The notes below the pieces were generated by a model. That model was not told where the DNA came from, made no database searches, and saw only the letters and a program-made list of their open reading frames with translations. The position numbers and the translations under genes are program-made. DNA of 64,000 nucleotides from assembly GCF_024199795.1 (NCBI RefSeq), contig NZ_JANADK010000001.1, forward strand, positions 4,154,001 through 4,218,000. Direction: 5' to 3'. The DNA is from Bradyrhizobium sp. CCGB01 (GTDB taxonomy: Bacteria > Pseudomonadota > Alphaproteobacteria > Rhizobiales > Xanthobacteraceae). Of the stretch, positions 27,672 through 36,065 are shown piece after piece; within the stretch, counting starts at the first letter, position 1, and the number at the start of each line of letters is the position of its first letter.

Positions 27672-28847
27672 TTAGCGAACCGGCGGAACTTTCTCGATCG
27701 ACTGCGTCCACCCTGACTTCCGCTCGCGCTTGAGGCTGATCGCGTTCAGTAGCCGCGCGGTGACGATCATCATCAGGACTCCTGCAAAACTGACCACGAT
27801 CTGCATCGCAAGCCGCTCGGAGAGGTCGAGCAGCGTAAGGTGGCTAGCGAGCGCCAGAAGGACGCCGAGACAATAGATCGGCAGCGAATTCTCGCCACAC
27901 CACCTTGCGCAGATCAGCGCCGGCGTTGATAGCGCTCCCCAATTCTGAGGAATGGATCGCAGCACCACAATTGCAAGAGCCACAAAATGCAGCAGCCGTA
28001 TCGGACTGAGATTCGATTTATCCAATGGAAACACCAGATCCTTCAAAGTTTGCGGTACCAGCGGCTCGAAGCTCCAACTCCGTGCAAGGACCAGACCGAA
28101 AACCAGATAAAGAACGGCAAGAACAAGCGCCGGGCGCGACATCATCCATGGCCGGAATTTCCCTCCCTCAACGACGCACCATGCGCCCAGCACGATCAGA
28201 AGCTGCCAAGCCAGCGGATTAAAGAACCAGACGCCACTCGGCCAGGCTGGCACACTCCAACCGAAGACGTGCACGAGCGCGTACAGCAACACGGACGCTC
28301 CCAGCGTAACGTTCGGCGCTCGCAGCAGCAGCCATAGCAGCGGCGGGAACAGCACGTGAAAAATCACAAAAACCGGCAAGACGTCGGTATTGACGGGCCG
28401 GTATTGCAGGATTGCGGCGTGCGCAAGCGTGGCGCCCGGATGCTCGAGCAGAATTCGCGTATTGCTCTCGTCGGCGAGGTCATCGCTGCCCGCAAGGTAG
28501 ACGAGGACGACGCAAGCGAGCGTGAGCAGCAGAAACGCCGCATAGATGTCCCATCCTCGCCGCAGCGAACGGCCGATCATGCCGCTCCAGCCCTCGCGCT
28601 CCCGTGCCCTGCCGTAGGCGAGTGCGCAGGTCACGCCCGAGAGGAACATGAAGATCTCGGCGGCATCGCAGAAGCCGTAGTTGCGCGGTGTCAGCCAGCT
28701 CCCGATGTTATTGGGAACGTGATCGAGAAAGATCCACCATAACGCGATCCCGCGACAGATGTCGATACGCAGATCGCGGCCAGCGGCTTTGAACTCCGGC
28801 GGAGTTTCGCCGAGCAATCGCGTCGAGGTGTGAGTTCGATCATCCAT
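27672..28847 (-). CDS. OpgC-domain membrane acyltransferase
   Basis: The 391-residue protein has about ten membrane helices and the OpgC start signature DLRIDICRGIALWWIFLDHV followed by NYGFCDAAEIFMFLSGVTCA. OpgC proteins succinylate periplasmic glucans; in Bradyrhizobium similar proteins may act on cyclic beta-glucans or other polysaccharides. Predicted catalytic-site residues of the acyltransferase-3 fold (Arg, Asp and His in the first helices) are present. I chose ATG 28847 since the 30 residues before it are low-quality. It stands alone among small hypothetical genes. Confidence 0.85.
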   Translation of the reverse strand: MDDRTHTSTRLLGETPPEFKAAGRDLRIDICRGIALWWIFLDHVPNNIGSWLTPRNYGFCDAAEIFMFLSGVTCALAYGRAREREGWSGMIGRSLRRGWDIYAAFLLLTLACVVLVYLAGSDDLADESNTRILLEHPGATLAHAAILQYRPVNTDVLPVFVIFHVLFPPLLWLLLRAPNVTLGASVLLYALVHVFGWSVPAWPSGVWFFNPLAWQLLIVLGAWCVVEGGKFRPWMMSRPALVLAVLYLVFGLVLARSWSFEPLVPQTLKDLVFPLDKSNLSPIRLLHFVALAIVVLRSIPQNWGALSTPALICARWCGENSLPIYCLGVLLALASHLTLLDLSERLAMQIVVSFAGVLMMIVTARLLNAISLKRERKSGWTQSIEKVPPVR

Positions 28848-28900
28848 CTGCCGGCCTGTCTGCGTGCGCTCGCGCTCATGGGGTCGATAGCGCGCGCCAG

Positions 28901-29092
28901 CTACCCGATGGATGATGGGGGCTCCTTGGTCGCCCAACTGCTCCTCTGAGCGCCAGGGTCGGCAGGATCATCGTCCTCCCAAGGCACTTGCAAGGTTATG
29001 TCGTCCACGCCCCGTATCAAAAGTTGCTTTCGCATTTCGGTGAGACGAGCGCGGCAGTATTCGCGATAAAGCATGTCGACTATGGCGGACAT
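28901..29092 (-). CDS. Small hypothetical protein
   Basis: The 63-residue protein begins MSAIVDMLYREYCRARLTEM, predicted as an amphipathic helix, and ends in an acidic and polar tail. AGGAAGG lies nine bases before the ATG, which is the main argument that it is translated. I do not recognise a family. It is upstream of, and in the same direction as, the OpgC-like gene, 53 bases away. Confidence 0.45.
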   Translation of the reverse strand: MSAIVDMLYREYCRARLTEMRKQLLIRGVDDITLQVPWEDDDPADPGAQRSSWATKEPPSSIG

Positions 29093-29651
29093 GATCGAAT
29101 TCCTTCCTGATCACCACGGTTGACCTCCCATGTGACAGATTTCGACCATTTCACCCAGCGGCTGAAAAGGAGCAGTGCCGGGACGTAATTTGCGTCCGAC
29201 GGACCTTAATGGTGATGCGACGATCAAGGCACGACAGGAAATCGGTAGAGGATAGTCTCGTGCTGCAGAATTTCTGCTCGCGGATCGATGAGCCCGAGCA
29301 GTTGCGAGCAGCGTTGTAAGGTTGGACTTGGTCTCGCACCCTGCCAGGGATTTCCAAATTGGATCCGATGGCAGCAATTTGAAATAGAGCCGTCACAATC
29401 ATCTCCTCTTAAGGGAGATATTTGCACGCGATATTCGCAATCAAAGATTGTCGCATTTTTCTGGTCGCCACGTGAGCCAGTTCACATCAGCATCAATCAC
29501 AGGTGAACGAGACTAGCAGACAAGTGATGTAGCTTCTTGGAGGCCTGCGTACCTCAAGGGGCGGTCGGTGCGCAAATTGCAAAGTACGGATACCGAAGGC
29601 TGGCCTGTCGCTGCAATTGAACCCAAGGTCTTATCAAGGCTGGAGGTCCCC
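29093..29651. other. Long gene-free region with three consecutive hairpins
   Basis: No credible protein gene. Three inverted repeats follow each other: ATTTCCAAATTG with CAATTTGAAAT (29350-29385), ATCTCC with GGAGAT (29401-29419), and CGCAATC-AAA-GATTG(T)CGC (29436-29454) followed by ATTTTT. The last looks like a rho-independent terminator on the plus strand, so a small RNA ending near 29460 is possible. The araC promoter should lie to its right. Confidence 0.4.
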
Positions 29652-30644
29652 ATGTCTACGGACGCAGGCGACTTCGTATCGCATCGATTTTCGACGCGTG
29701 AACATCCGGAGCGGATGCGACTTCCACTGTGGCGCGAGAGCTTTGTGCGGGGGATAGTCCACGTCGATGTCGAGCCGATTGCGAGCATTCCGTTTCAAGT
29801 CGACGCAACGCTGCAAGCGATCCGCGGTTTGCGCAGGCTCGCACTGAAAGGCTCGCCAATGCGCTTTCAGCGCTTGCGGACGAGCATTGCCGACGGTGAC
29901 GACTCGATCGGCCTGATCGTCTCCTCGCCCGGCAAAAGTCAGCTGACGCAGCGGGGCCGCGACATCGAGCTTCGCGCCGGCGGCGCAGTCTCGATTCTGC
30001 ATTCGGAGCCCGCCACCGTCACCTATGTCGACGGAGTGCTGTTCGGTCTAGCCGTGCCCCGCGAGGCGCTTGCGCAGCGCGTGGCGGACATCGAGAGCCT
30101 CGCTATGCGGCCGATCCCTCAGCGAAATGAACCGCTTCGTCTCCTCATGGCCTATCTCAAGTCGGCCTTCAAGGAGGGGGCTCTGGCCGCTCCGAAGCTG
30201 CGTGAAGTCGTCATGGCTCACACCTGTGATCTCGTAGCGCTCGCAGTCGGCGAGTGCGCTCCCTTGGGCGAGAGCGATGCGAGTGCGGTCGTGGCCGCGC
30301 GCCACAATGCCGTCCTCGACTACATCGCGACACACTTTCAGGAGCCCGGGCTCAGCGTCGAGACGGTCGCTCGTTGCCAGGGCATTTCACCTCGCTATCT
30401 GCAGCGCTTGATGGCGCTGTCAGGATCGTCATTCACCGGGCACGTGAATGAGCTGCGTCTGCAACTTGCGCTCAAATTGCTGACCGAGGCACGCGCCGGC
30501 GCGCAACTGATTTCCGATATCGCCCTGGAGGTGGGCTTCTCGGACGTTTCGCATTTCAATCGCCTGTTCCGAGCTCGCTTCGGCGATTCGCCGCGTGGGG
30601 TTCGCTACATCGGCAGGGATCGCGGCCGAGCCATATGCCCTTGA
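29652..30644 (+). CDS. AraC-family transcriptional regulator
   Basis: The 330-residue protein has an N-terminal AraC-binding-like domain (AraC_binding_2 layout) and a C-terminal double helix-turn-helix: SVETVARCQGISPRYLQRLM and ISDIALEVGFSDVSHFNRLFRARFG-DSP-RGVR. I chose ATG 29652, five bases after GGAGG. The inducer and targets are not evident; no metabolic operon is adjacent, and a 559-base gene-free region lies upstream. It may act on distant genes. Confidence 0.9.
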   Translation: MSTDAGDFVSHRFSTREHPERMRLPLWRESFVRGIVHVDVEPIASIPFQVDATLQAIRGLRRLALKGSPMRFQRLRTSIADGDDSIGLIVSSPGKSQLTQRGRDIELRAGGAVSILHSEPATVTYVDGVLFGLAVPREALAQRVADIESLAMRPIPQRNEPLRLLMAYLKSAFKEGALAAPKLREVVMAHTCDLVALAVGECAPLGESDASAVVAARHNAVLDYIATHFQEPGLSVETVARCQGISPRYLQRLMALSGSSFTGHVNELRLQLALKLLTEARAGAQLISDIALEVGFSDVSHFNRLFRARFGDSPRGVRYIGRDRGRAICP

Positions 30645-30684
30645 TCGGCCTACACGCGAGATGTTGCTACCGAATGTCCGCTTC

Positions 30685-30806
30685 GGGTCAAAGGCCGCCC
30701 TCGGCAGCTGGCATGACCCTGATCGGCTCGCCTCCCGGAAGCGGACGTCGCGGTGCTCTGAGCGAAGGTCAGCCGCGGGCCAGCAACAGACATAGTGCGA
30801 GCATTA
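30685..30806. repeat. Dispersed intergenic repeat, copy 2
   Basis: The partner of 26425-26550 in the same orientation, with clear identity across about 120 bases and scattered substitutions. It begins 40 bases after the araC stop. The rest of the gene-free stretch to 31034 holds no supported gene. Confidence 0.85.
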
Positions 30807-30988
30807 GGAAGACGCGAGGCGAGGGCCTTAACGCCCCCGGAGTGTCCCGATCAAGCAGGACGGATACCGCCTGTTCGTGCAGCGCGTGGCTGGACGAGTC
30901 GCTTTCGCTCTGCCCCACAAATCGGACCACGCGAGAGCCTGTCTGGACTTCGCCTACGGGCCAACGGTCGACATCGGCCGCGTAGCAA

Positions 30989-31010
30989 GAGACCGCCCGA
31001 GGGCGGTCTC
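30989..31010. terminator. Possible terminator hairpin of the minus-strand gene
   Basis: GAGACCGCCC and GGGCGGTCTC form a 10-base perfect inverted repeat around GA, 25 bases beyond the stop of the minus-strand gene that ends at 31035. No T-run follows on the minus strand, so strength is uncertain. Confidence 0.45.
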
Positions 31011-31034
31011 GCATTTGACAGAGAAGGCGCTCCG

Positions 31035-31346
31035 TCAAAGATCGACTTGGACGGCAACGTTGGAGCGTACCCAATCCGATTGCCCAGCCTTCAGCCGCTT
31101 GGCTTGAAATTCAACGAACGCTGGATCGGCACCCAGTGATGCCAAGGTGCGCCCATAAGCTTCTACGCTATCGAAGCGAGCGACGAAGGCGTAATTCCCG
31201 ATCTCGCCGCCGATCACCGACCAATAGCTGACATCGGCCCCGTGTTTCCTCCAAAGTGACGCGCCGTCCTTTGCCAGCTGCAAGACGGTCGCAAGATCGC
31301 TACCGGGTCTTGGATGCGAAACGAACTGCATAATGACTGCAGGCAT
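31035..31346 (-). CDS. Dimeric alpha-beta barrel (NIPSNAP/ABM-like) protein
   Basis: The 103-residue protein begins MPAVIMQFVSHPRPGSDLA and continues with a helix (LAKDGASLWRKHGADVSYW), strands (YAFVARFDSVEAYGRTLASL) and a final strand SDWVRSNVAVQVDL. The pattern fits the ferredoxin-like dimeric alpha-beta barrel superfamily that includes antibiotic-biosynthesis monooxygenases and NIPSNAP proteins. GGAGGGG precedes ATG 31346 closely. No catalytic residue can be named. It is divergent from the quinone oxidoreductase gene, 170 bases away. Confidence 0.6.
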   Translation of the reverse strand: MPAVIMQFVSHPRPGSDLATVLQLAKDGASLWRKHGADVSYWSVIGGEIGNYAFVARFDSVEAYGRTLASLGADPAFVEFQAKRLKAGQSDWVRSNVAVQVDL

Positions 31347-31516
31347 TTTCCCCTCCAATAAGCAATGATGGCGCCAAACAACTGTTCTGATCATTTGGCT
31401 GGAGGAGAATTCCAAAGAGCGCAGCCTCAAGCTTGATCTGGATCAACTCCATTTCTTCAGCCTGGCGGCATTCTGCCCGTCCTTGCGCTGAATGACGGCA
31501 CTGCATGGAGCTGGCC

Positions 31517-32560
31517 ATGATGGAGCAGCGCAATCGAGTTGTTCAGGTCAGCCGCTTCGGGGATCCGGAGAGACTGGAGGTTATCGAGGCTCACCTGCCG
31601 ACCGCCGGCCCGGGCGAGGTGCGCGTTCGCGTACTCGCGTCGAGCCTCAACTACACTGAGGTGTTGATCAGGCGCCATCTATATCCGCAAACAATGCGCC
31701 TCCGGCCGCCGTTCGTAATGGGTTACGACGTAGTGGGGGCAATTGATCAACTCGGCGAAGGCGTGCACGAGTTTCGGATTGGCGACCGCGTGGCCGATAT
31801 GACAGTGGTTGGGTCGAACGCCGACTATCGCACGCTTCGGGCAAACAACGTGGCCCGTGTGCCGGTGGACGTCGACCCGGCCGAGGCGGCTGCGCTGATC
31901 TTGAGTTGGACGACCGCGCATCAGCTTCTGCACCGCGCGGCCAACGTCCGGCGAGGGCAACATGTGCTCGTGCACGGGGCTGCCGGCGCAGTCGGCCAGG
32001 CGCTGCTCGTGCTCGGGAGACTGGCCGGTCTCAAGCTGTGGGGCACTGTACGCCGCGAGCACATGGAACTCGTCCAGGACCTCGGGGCAACGCCGATCGA
32101 CTACCAGCACGAGGACTTTACGCGGTTTGTGCCGGGTGGGTTCGACGTCATCGTCGACGGCGTTGGCGAAGACGGCTATCGCCGCTCGTACGCGGCGCTC
32201 AAGCCAGGTGGCCTGCTCTGTGCCATCGGCTTTTCGGCGAGCGTGCAGGCACAGCGTCGAATGCTCCCTATCTTGATGGAGATCGCGCGTCTCTACCTGT
32301 GGAGACTGTTGCCCGGCGGCAAGCGAGCCCGCTTTTACTCGGTAAATGCCATGCGGGCGCGACATCCCACCTGGTTCAAGGAGGACTTGGAGCACCTGTT
32401 CGGGCTTCTGGCAACCGGTGCCATCCGGCCGCGCATCGCCGAGCGAATTTCCTTCGAGGAGGTTGCCGATGCCCACCGTCGCCTCGAGGCTGGCGGTCTT
32501 GAAGGCAAGCTCGTGCTTTGCCCGGATCTCTCCTTGCGAGGCAGCCGGCGCGCTGCCTGA
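31517..32560 (+). CDS. Zinc-independent quinone oxidoreductase-like MDR protein
   Basis: The 347-residue protein belongs to the medium-chain dehydrogenase/reductase superfamily: GroES-like N-terminal half (GEVRVRVLASSLNYTEVLIR, cut; GYDVVGAIDQLGEGV), then cofactor motif VLVHGAAGAVGQALLVLGRLAG. It lacks the four-cysteine structural zinc loop and catalytic Cys of alcohol dehydrogenases, as in NADPH:quinone reductases. The reaction is probably NADPH-dependent reduction of quinones or enones. I chose ATG 31517, six bases after GGAG; ATG 31505 would overlap that site. Confidence 0.9.
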   Translation: MMEQRNRVVQVSRFGDPERLEVIEAHLPTAGPGEVRVRVLASSLNYTEVLIRRHLYPQTMRLRPPFVMGYDVVGAIDQLGEGVHEFRIGDRVADMTVVGSNADYRTLRANNVARVPVDVDPAEAAALILSWTTAHQLLHRAANVRRGQHVLVHGAAGAVGQALLVLGRLAGLKLWGTVRREHMELVQDLGATPIDYQHEDFTRFVPGGFDVIVDGVGEDGYRRSYAALKPGGLLCAIGFSASVQAQRRMLPILMEIARLYLWRLLPGGKRARFYSVNAMRARHPTWFKEDLEHLFGLLATGAIRPRIAERISFEEVADAHRRLEAGGLEGKLVLCPDLSLRGSRRAA

Positions 32561-32630
32561 CGCGCGAAGTGGCCAGCCCTGTTCGATCGCCTCGTCAGCG
32601 CACGCAAGGAGTTATGCCGACGTCTCCAAG

Positions 32631-32969
32631 CTAAGGATGCCGGCGGCAGCACACGATCTGGCGATCCAGTCGCACCACGTTGGAGGGGGTGCTGGAATCG
32701 TTCGCCAATTTCGGCGAGCGGCGACGCAGGAGGAAGCATACGCCGCAAAGCGTCTCCTTCCTCCACGCGACGCGGCAGATGAAGAATCCGGCATGGCCGT
32801 CGAACGACAGCACGAATTCGCTGGCAAATATGTAGTACGGCGTGGAGATGCACGCCCCCAGGGCGCTGATATCGCGCACCACACACGGATGGGTCCCACT
32901 CATTTCACCAAATGACAGCCGCGCCGCCCGGTTGATCGGGATGCGCTTCATCGCACGACGTTCCATCAT
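32631..32969 (-). CDS. PilZ-domain protein
   Basis: The 112-residue protein starts MMERRAMKRIPINRAARLSF, containing the RxxxR c-di-GMP-binding type motif, followed by CVVRDISALGACISTP, which matches the second PilZ signature (D/NxSxxG). A beta-barrel core with FICRVAWRKETLCGVCF follows. Single-domain PilZ proteins act as c-di-GMP effectors. GGAG lies eight bases before ATG 32969. Neighbours on either side are unrelated enzymes. Confidence 0.75.
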   Translation of the reverse strand: MMERRAMKRIPINRAARLSFGEMSGTHPCVVRDISALGACISTPYYIFASEFVLSFDGHAGFFICRVAWRKETLCGVCFLLRRRSPKLANDSSTPSNVVRLDRQIVCCRRHP

Positions 32970-33177
32970 GGCGAGATGCTCCAATGAAGAGGTGACTTCC
33001 AATGCGATCCACTTCACGAAGTCAGTTTCCCGGTCCCGCCGACGTCCGGAAAACGGCAAATGCCTGCACGTTGATCTGCGCGGCTCACGCGAACAAGCAG
33101 TGTTGTTGTCTTATTAAAATTGGATCGGAGTTGGTGGTTAATTCGGGCGCTTGTCTTATCGCCGGGTTTGTTGGACC

Positions 33178-33236
33178 ACCATGGGGATGCTCTTGAACCT
33201 CGTCTCGGTGGCGGGCGTCTAATTCCGGACGCTTCA
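33178..33236. repeat. Short intergenic repeat, copy 1
   Basis: Around 58 bases starting near GGGATGCTCTTGAACC and ending CCGGACGCTTCAG resemble 36808-36866 (CTGGCTCTTGAACC to CCGGACGATTCCAG) at about three quarters of positions by eye. Both are intergenic. Confidence 0.45.
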
Positions 33237-33245
33237 GTAGTAGAC

Positions 33246-33357
33246 CGTAGGATGGGTAGAGCGCAGCGAAACCCATCATCTGGTCCCGGGATGATCCAGC
33301 GCGCATTGATGATCGCGGCGACCGCGATGGGTTTCGCTGCGCTCTACCCATCCTACG
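33246..33357. repeat. 112-bp element with 32-bp perfect terminal inverted repeats
   Basis: The left arm 33246-33277 (CGTAGGATGGGTAGAGCG and onward) and right arm 33326-33357 (ending CCCATCCTACG) are exact reverse complements over 32 bases, with a 48-base centre. There is no reading frame. It fills most of the gap between the PilZ gene and the acyl-CoA dehydrogenase stop. It resembles a miniature inverted-repeat element or a large extragenic palindrome. Confidence 0.9.
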
Positions 33358-33372
33358 TGCACCACGCGCCGG

Positions 33373-34533
33373 TCAGTGTTGCCCTGCCTTCCAGTCGCGC
33401 TTGATCTTCTTGGCCAGAGACCATTTGTGAACTTCGGTCGGCCCGTCGTAGATCCGGAATGCGCGGATCTCGCGGAAGGCTTGCTCGACGATCGTTTCCG
33501 TCGAGACCCCGGTGCCGCCCATCACCTGGACGCAGCGATCGGCGACGCGCATCAGCGCTTCCGACACGGCGACCTTCGCCATGGAGCTTTCGCTGGTCCC
33601 GAGCGAGCCGGTGTCGAGCACGCCAGCGCACCAGTCGATCATCAGCTCCGATTGCTGGAGATCGATCAGGTTCTCCGCCAGCATGAAGCCGACGCCTTCG
33701 TGATCGACCAGCGGCTTTCCGAACGCCTGGCGGCGGCAGGCGTAATCGGTGGCAATTTCGTTGGCGCGGATCGCAAGGCCCAGCCAGCGCATGCAGTGCG
33801 ACAGGCGTGCGGGGCTCAGCCGAATCTGGGCATATTTGAAACCCTCGCCGGACGCGCCGAGCATCTGGTCGGCAGGCACGCGAAGATTTTCGATGTCGAT
33901 CTCGGCATGTCCGCCGGGCATCGAACTGTCGATCGTATCAAGCACGCGCAGCGTGCGGATCGCGGGATTGGGCAGGTCGATGAGGAACATGCACGCGCCG
34001 TCGTCCGACTTCGCCATGACGATCCCGACCTTCGCGCCCTCGGCTCCGGTGATGAACTTCTTGCGCCCGTTGATGACCCAGTGATTGCCGTCCAGACGGC
34101 ACGTCGTCTGCATCATCGACGGATCAGATCCGGCTCCGCCCGCATCCGCAGGTTCGGTCATGAAGAACGCCGAGCGCGCCTTGCCCGACACGAGCGGCTC
34201 GAGGAAGCGCGCTTTCTGCTCGCGGCTTCCGACCTTGCCTAGCAGATACATATTGCCTTCATCCGGCGCCATGGTGTTGCACGCCAGTGGTCCAAGCGGC
34301 GAGAGGCCGGACTTGATCAGGGCCTTTGCGGTCTCGCGTTGGGTGAGATGAGATCCATCGGGGAGAATATGCGGCGTCAGGACGCCGGCCTTGCGCGCCT
34401 TGGCGCGCAGCTCCTGCACGAGCTCGTCGCTCGGGCCGTGTGGACCTGTCCGCGGATCTTTCTCGTAGGGAATGACCTCAGTGCGGATGAACGCCTCGAT
34501 CTTCGCGGCAAGGCTGTCGTCTTGATGGGACAT
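33373..34533 (-). CDS. Acyl-CoA dehydrogenase family flavoprotein
   Basis: The 386-residue protein has the three-domain family layout: helical start, FAD-binding middle with AFFMTEPADAGGAGSDP and WVINGRKKFITGA, and C-terminal helices with MGGTGVSTETIVEQAFREIRAFRIYDGPTEVHKWSLA. The catalytic base region (IYDGPTEVH) differs from classical short-chain enzymes where Glu follows IYEG, placing it nearer to long-branched or atypical members. It would oxidise an acyl-CoA to the enoyl-CoA with an electron-transfer flavoprotein. ATG 34533 gives the natural start. No other beta-oxidation gene is adjacent. Confidence 0.92.
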   Translation of the reverse strand: MSHQDDSLAAKIEAFIRTEVIPYEKDPRTGPHGPSDELVQELRAKARKAGVLTPHILPDGSHLTQRETAKALIKSGLSPLGPLACNTMAPDEGNMYLLGKVGSREQKARFLEPLVSGKARSAFFMTEPADAGGAGSDPSMMQTTCRLDGNHWVINGRKKFITGAEGAKVGIVMAKSDDGACMFLIDLPNPAIRTLRVLDTIDSSMPGGHAEIDIENLRVPADQMLGASGEGFKYAQIRLSPARLSHCMRWLGLAIRANEIATDYACRRQAFGKPLVDHEGVGFMLAENLIDLQQSELMIDWCAGVLDTGSLGTSESSMAKVAVSEALMRVADRCVQVMGGTGVSTETIVEQAFREIRAFRIYDGPTEVHKWSLAKKIKRDWKAGQH

Positions 34534-34681
34534 GATTACGAGGACTCCGGTCGACCCCGTCGCGGCGGGATGCTGGCTTTCGATCACCTATAGACGGGTG
34601 GGCCGGATTTGAGCAACATCTGCACTGGCGCATCTGCCAGGAGCCAACAGCGGCCCACATGCGCGTACCGTGACGTGGAAA

Positions 34682-35332
34682 TCAAAAATCAAGCCGGCCG
34701 TAGAGTTCGTCGAATGGTACGCACACATGCTCGCGATAGGCGGACCTCGATTGCAGCCGCTCATACCAGCGCTCAACGTTCGGCAAGTTCGGGCGCGGAA
34801 GGTCAAGATTGAGGTAGCGATAAAGATGGGTCCCTATCGGAATATCGGCGAGTGACAGGTGGTCTCCCAGCATGAAAGACCTTCCTTTCAACTGATGGTC
34901 GACGTGCTTCAGATGGCGGCTGGTTTGTTCCCGAGCTTTGTCCACCGCAGTCAGATTGCGCTGCGCTTCGGGCGTCCTGTACCAGCCCCAAAATACGCCA
35001 ACCAGGAATGCCGGCTGCAACGCGGTCTGCGACCAGTCCATCCATTGATCCGCCTTCGCGCGCTCAGCCGGATTCGTCGGCCAGAACGAGGTTTCGGAAG
35101 CGTATTTGGCCGCAAGATACCGCAGGATGGCGTGCGACTCCCAGACGATGATGCCGGAGTCATCAATCACCGGAACGCGGCCATGCGGATTCATGGCCAG
35201 GAATTCAGGCGCGTCGAGGCCCCCGAACGAGCCTCCGAGTTCGACATGCTTGTGCGCGACGCCCAGCTCACCGACCAGCCACATAACCTTCTGGAGGTTG
35301 AACGACGATTTACGACCGTAAACGGTGAGCAT
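34682..35332 (-). CDS. Glutathione S-transferase
   Basis: The 216-residue protein has an N-terminal thioredoxin-like domain (MLTVYGRKSSFNLQKVMWLV, then the cis-Pro GRVPVIDDSG and glutathione-binding WESHAILRYL) and a C-terminal helical domain with SLADIPIG. A Ser in KSSFN is positioned as the likely activating residue. The enzyme conjugates or reduces with glutathione in the cytosol. Substrate is unknown. It precedes a GST-independent acyl-CoA dehydrogenase on the same strand, 148 bases away. Confidence 0.92.
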   Translation of the reverse strand: MLTVYGRKSSFNLQKVMWLVGELGVAHKHVELGGSFGGLDAPEFLAMNPHGRVPVIDDSGIIVWESHAILRYLAAKYASETSFWPTNPAERAKADQWMDWSQTALQPAFLVGVFWGWYRTPEAQRNLTAVDKAREQTSRHLKHVDHQLKGRSFMLGDHLSLADIPIGTHLYRYLNLDLPRPNLPNVERWYERLQSRSAYREHVCVPFDELYGRLDF

Positions 35333-35461
35333 GGGGTAGACCTCAATGGAGATTTTCGCTTTCCGCCGGGAGGGCGGACGTAGGAAGAAACTCGCGTCAA
35401 TCAGGCAATGGCTGCGCCTTGATGAGGCCGCGTCCTGGTCGAAAATGACCCTGAGCTGCCA

Positions 35462-35881
35462 TCAGCCGTTTCGCGCAATGAAAACGGCAGAGGGCTCCAC
35501 CTCGATGAGGAACTCGTCCTTGGCGAGGTTTGGCACTCCAATCCAGGTTGTACACGGCGGATTATCACCGAACACCGCCTTGAGAGCGGCGCTGATGGCT
35601 TTGCCTTCGTGCATGTGACTCTGCTTGATGTAGAGCCGCAGCGCACCGACCTGATCAAGTTTCCCACCAACCGACGCCAGTGCAATGCCAAGGTTTTCGA
35701 GGCTCTTGCTGAGTTGGCGACCGATGTCGCCAGTGCCAATGACGTTCTGATCTGTGTCCCAAGCAACCTGGCCGGACACATACACGACGTCGCCGAACGG
35801 TGTGGGGACAGTAGCAACTTGCGCGAAACCGTAGCGCGAGCTGTCGAAGATTCCGACAGGAACATGCACCGATCGGCTCAT
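35462..35881 (-). CDS. RidA (YjgF/YER057c/UK114) family protein
   Basis: The 139-residue protein has the RidA trimer fold: GFAQVATVPTPFGDVVYVSGQVAWD, then LENLGIALASVGGKLDQV and the C-terminal FLIEVEPSAVF. RidA proteins deaminate reactive enamines and imines; the catalytic Arg seen in true RidA enzymes near RxxxxV is not obvious, so this may be a Rid1-7 subgroup. GGGAG lies five bases before ATG 35881. The longer upstream frame has no protein-like sequence. Confidence 0.88.
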   Translation of the reverse strand: MSRSVHVPVGIFDSSRYGFAQVATVPTPFGDVVYVSGQVAWDTDQNVIGTGDIGRQLSKSLENLGIALASVGGKLDQVGALRLYIKQSHMHEGKAISAALKAVFGDNPPCTTWIGVPNLAKDEFLIEVEPSAVFIARNG

Positions 35882-36065
35882 GAAGGCTCCCTTGGCCAGA
35901 GCGCCAGTTAGCGGCGCCACCACCATTAGACCAGAACGCCGGCGAGGGGAAAATCGGCTTGTTGCTCTTCGCCACGTATTGCGATGCCGCACGAACCTGG
36001 TCACTGTGGGGTCAAGTGGATGTGGCTTTTGTCGCGTCACGCCGCCGGGTTTATGGGGACACGTC

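Noticed and set aside
29151..29402. Minus-strand 83-residue frame beginning MIVTALFQIAAIG
   Set aside because: GAGGAG touches the ATG with no spacing, the sequence is not protein-like after residue 20, and it runs through the hairpin region.
30769..31074. Minus-strand frame across the second dispersed repeat
   Set aside because: It depends on the repeat sequence and a hairpin, and shows no domain or ribosome site.
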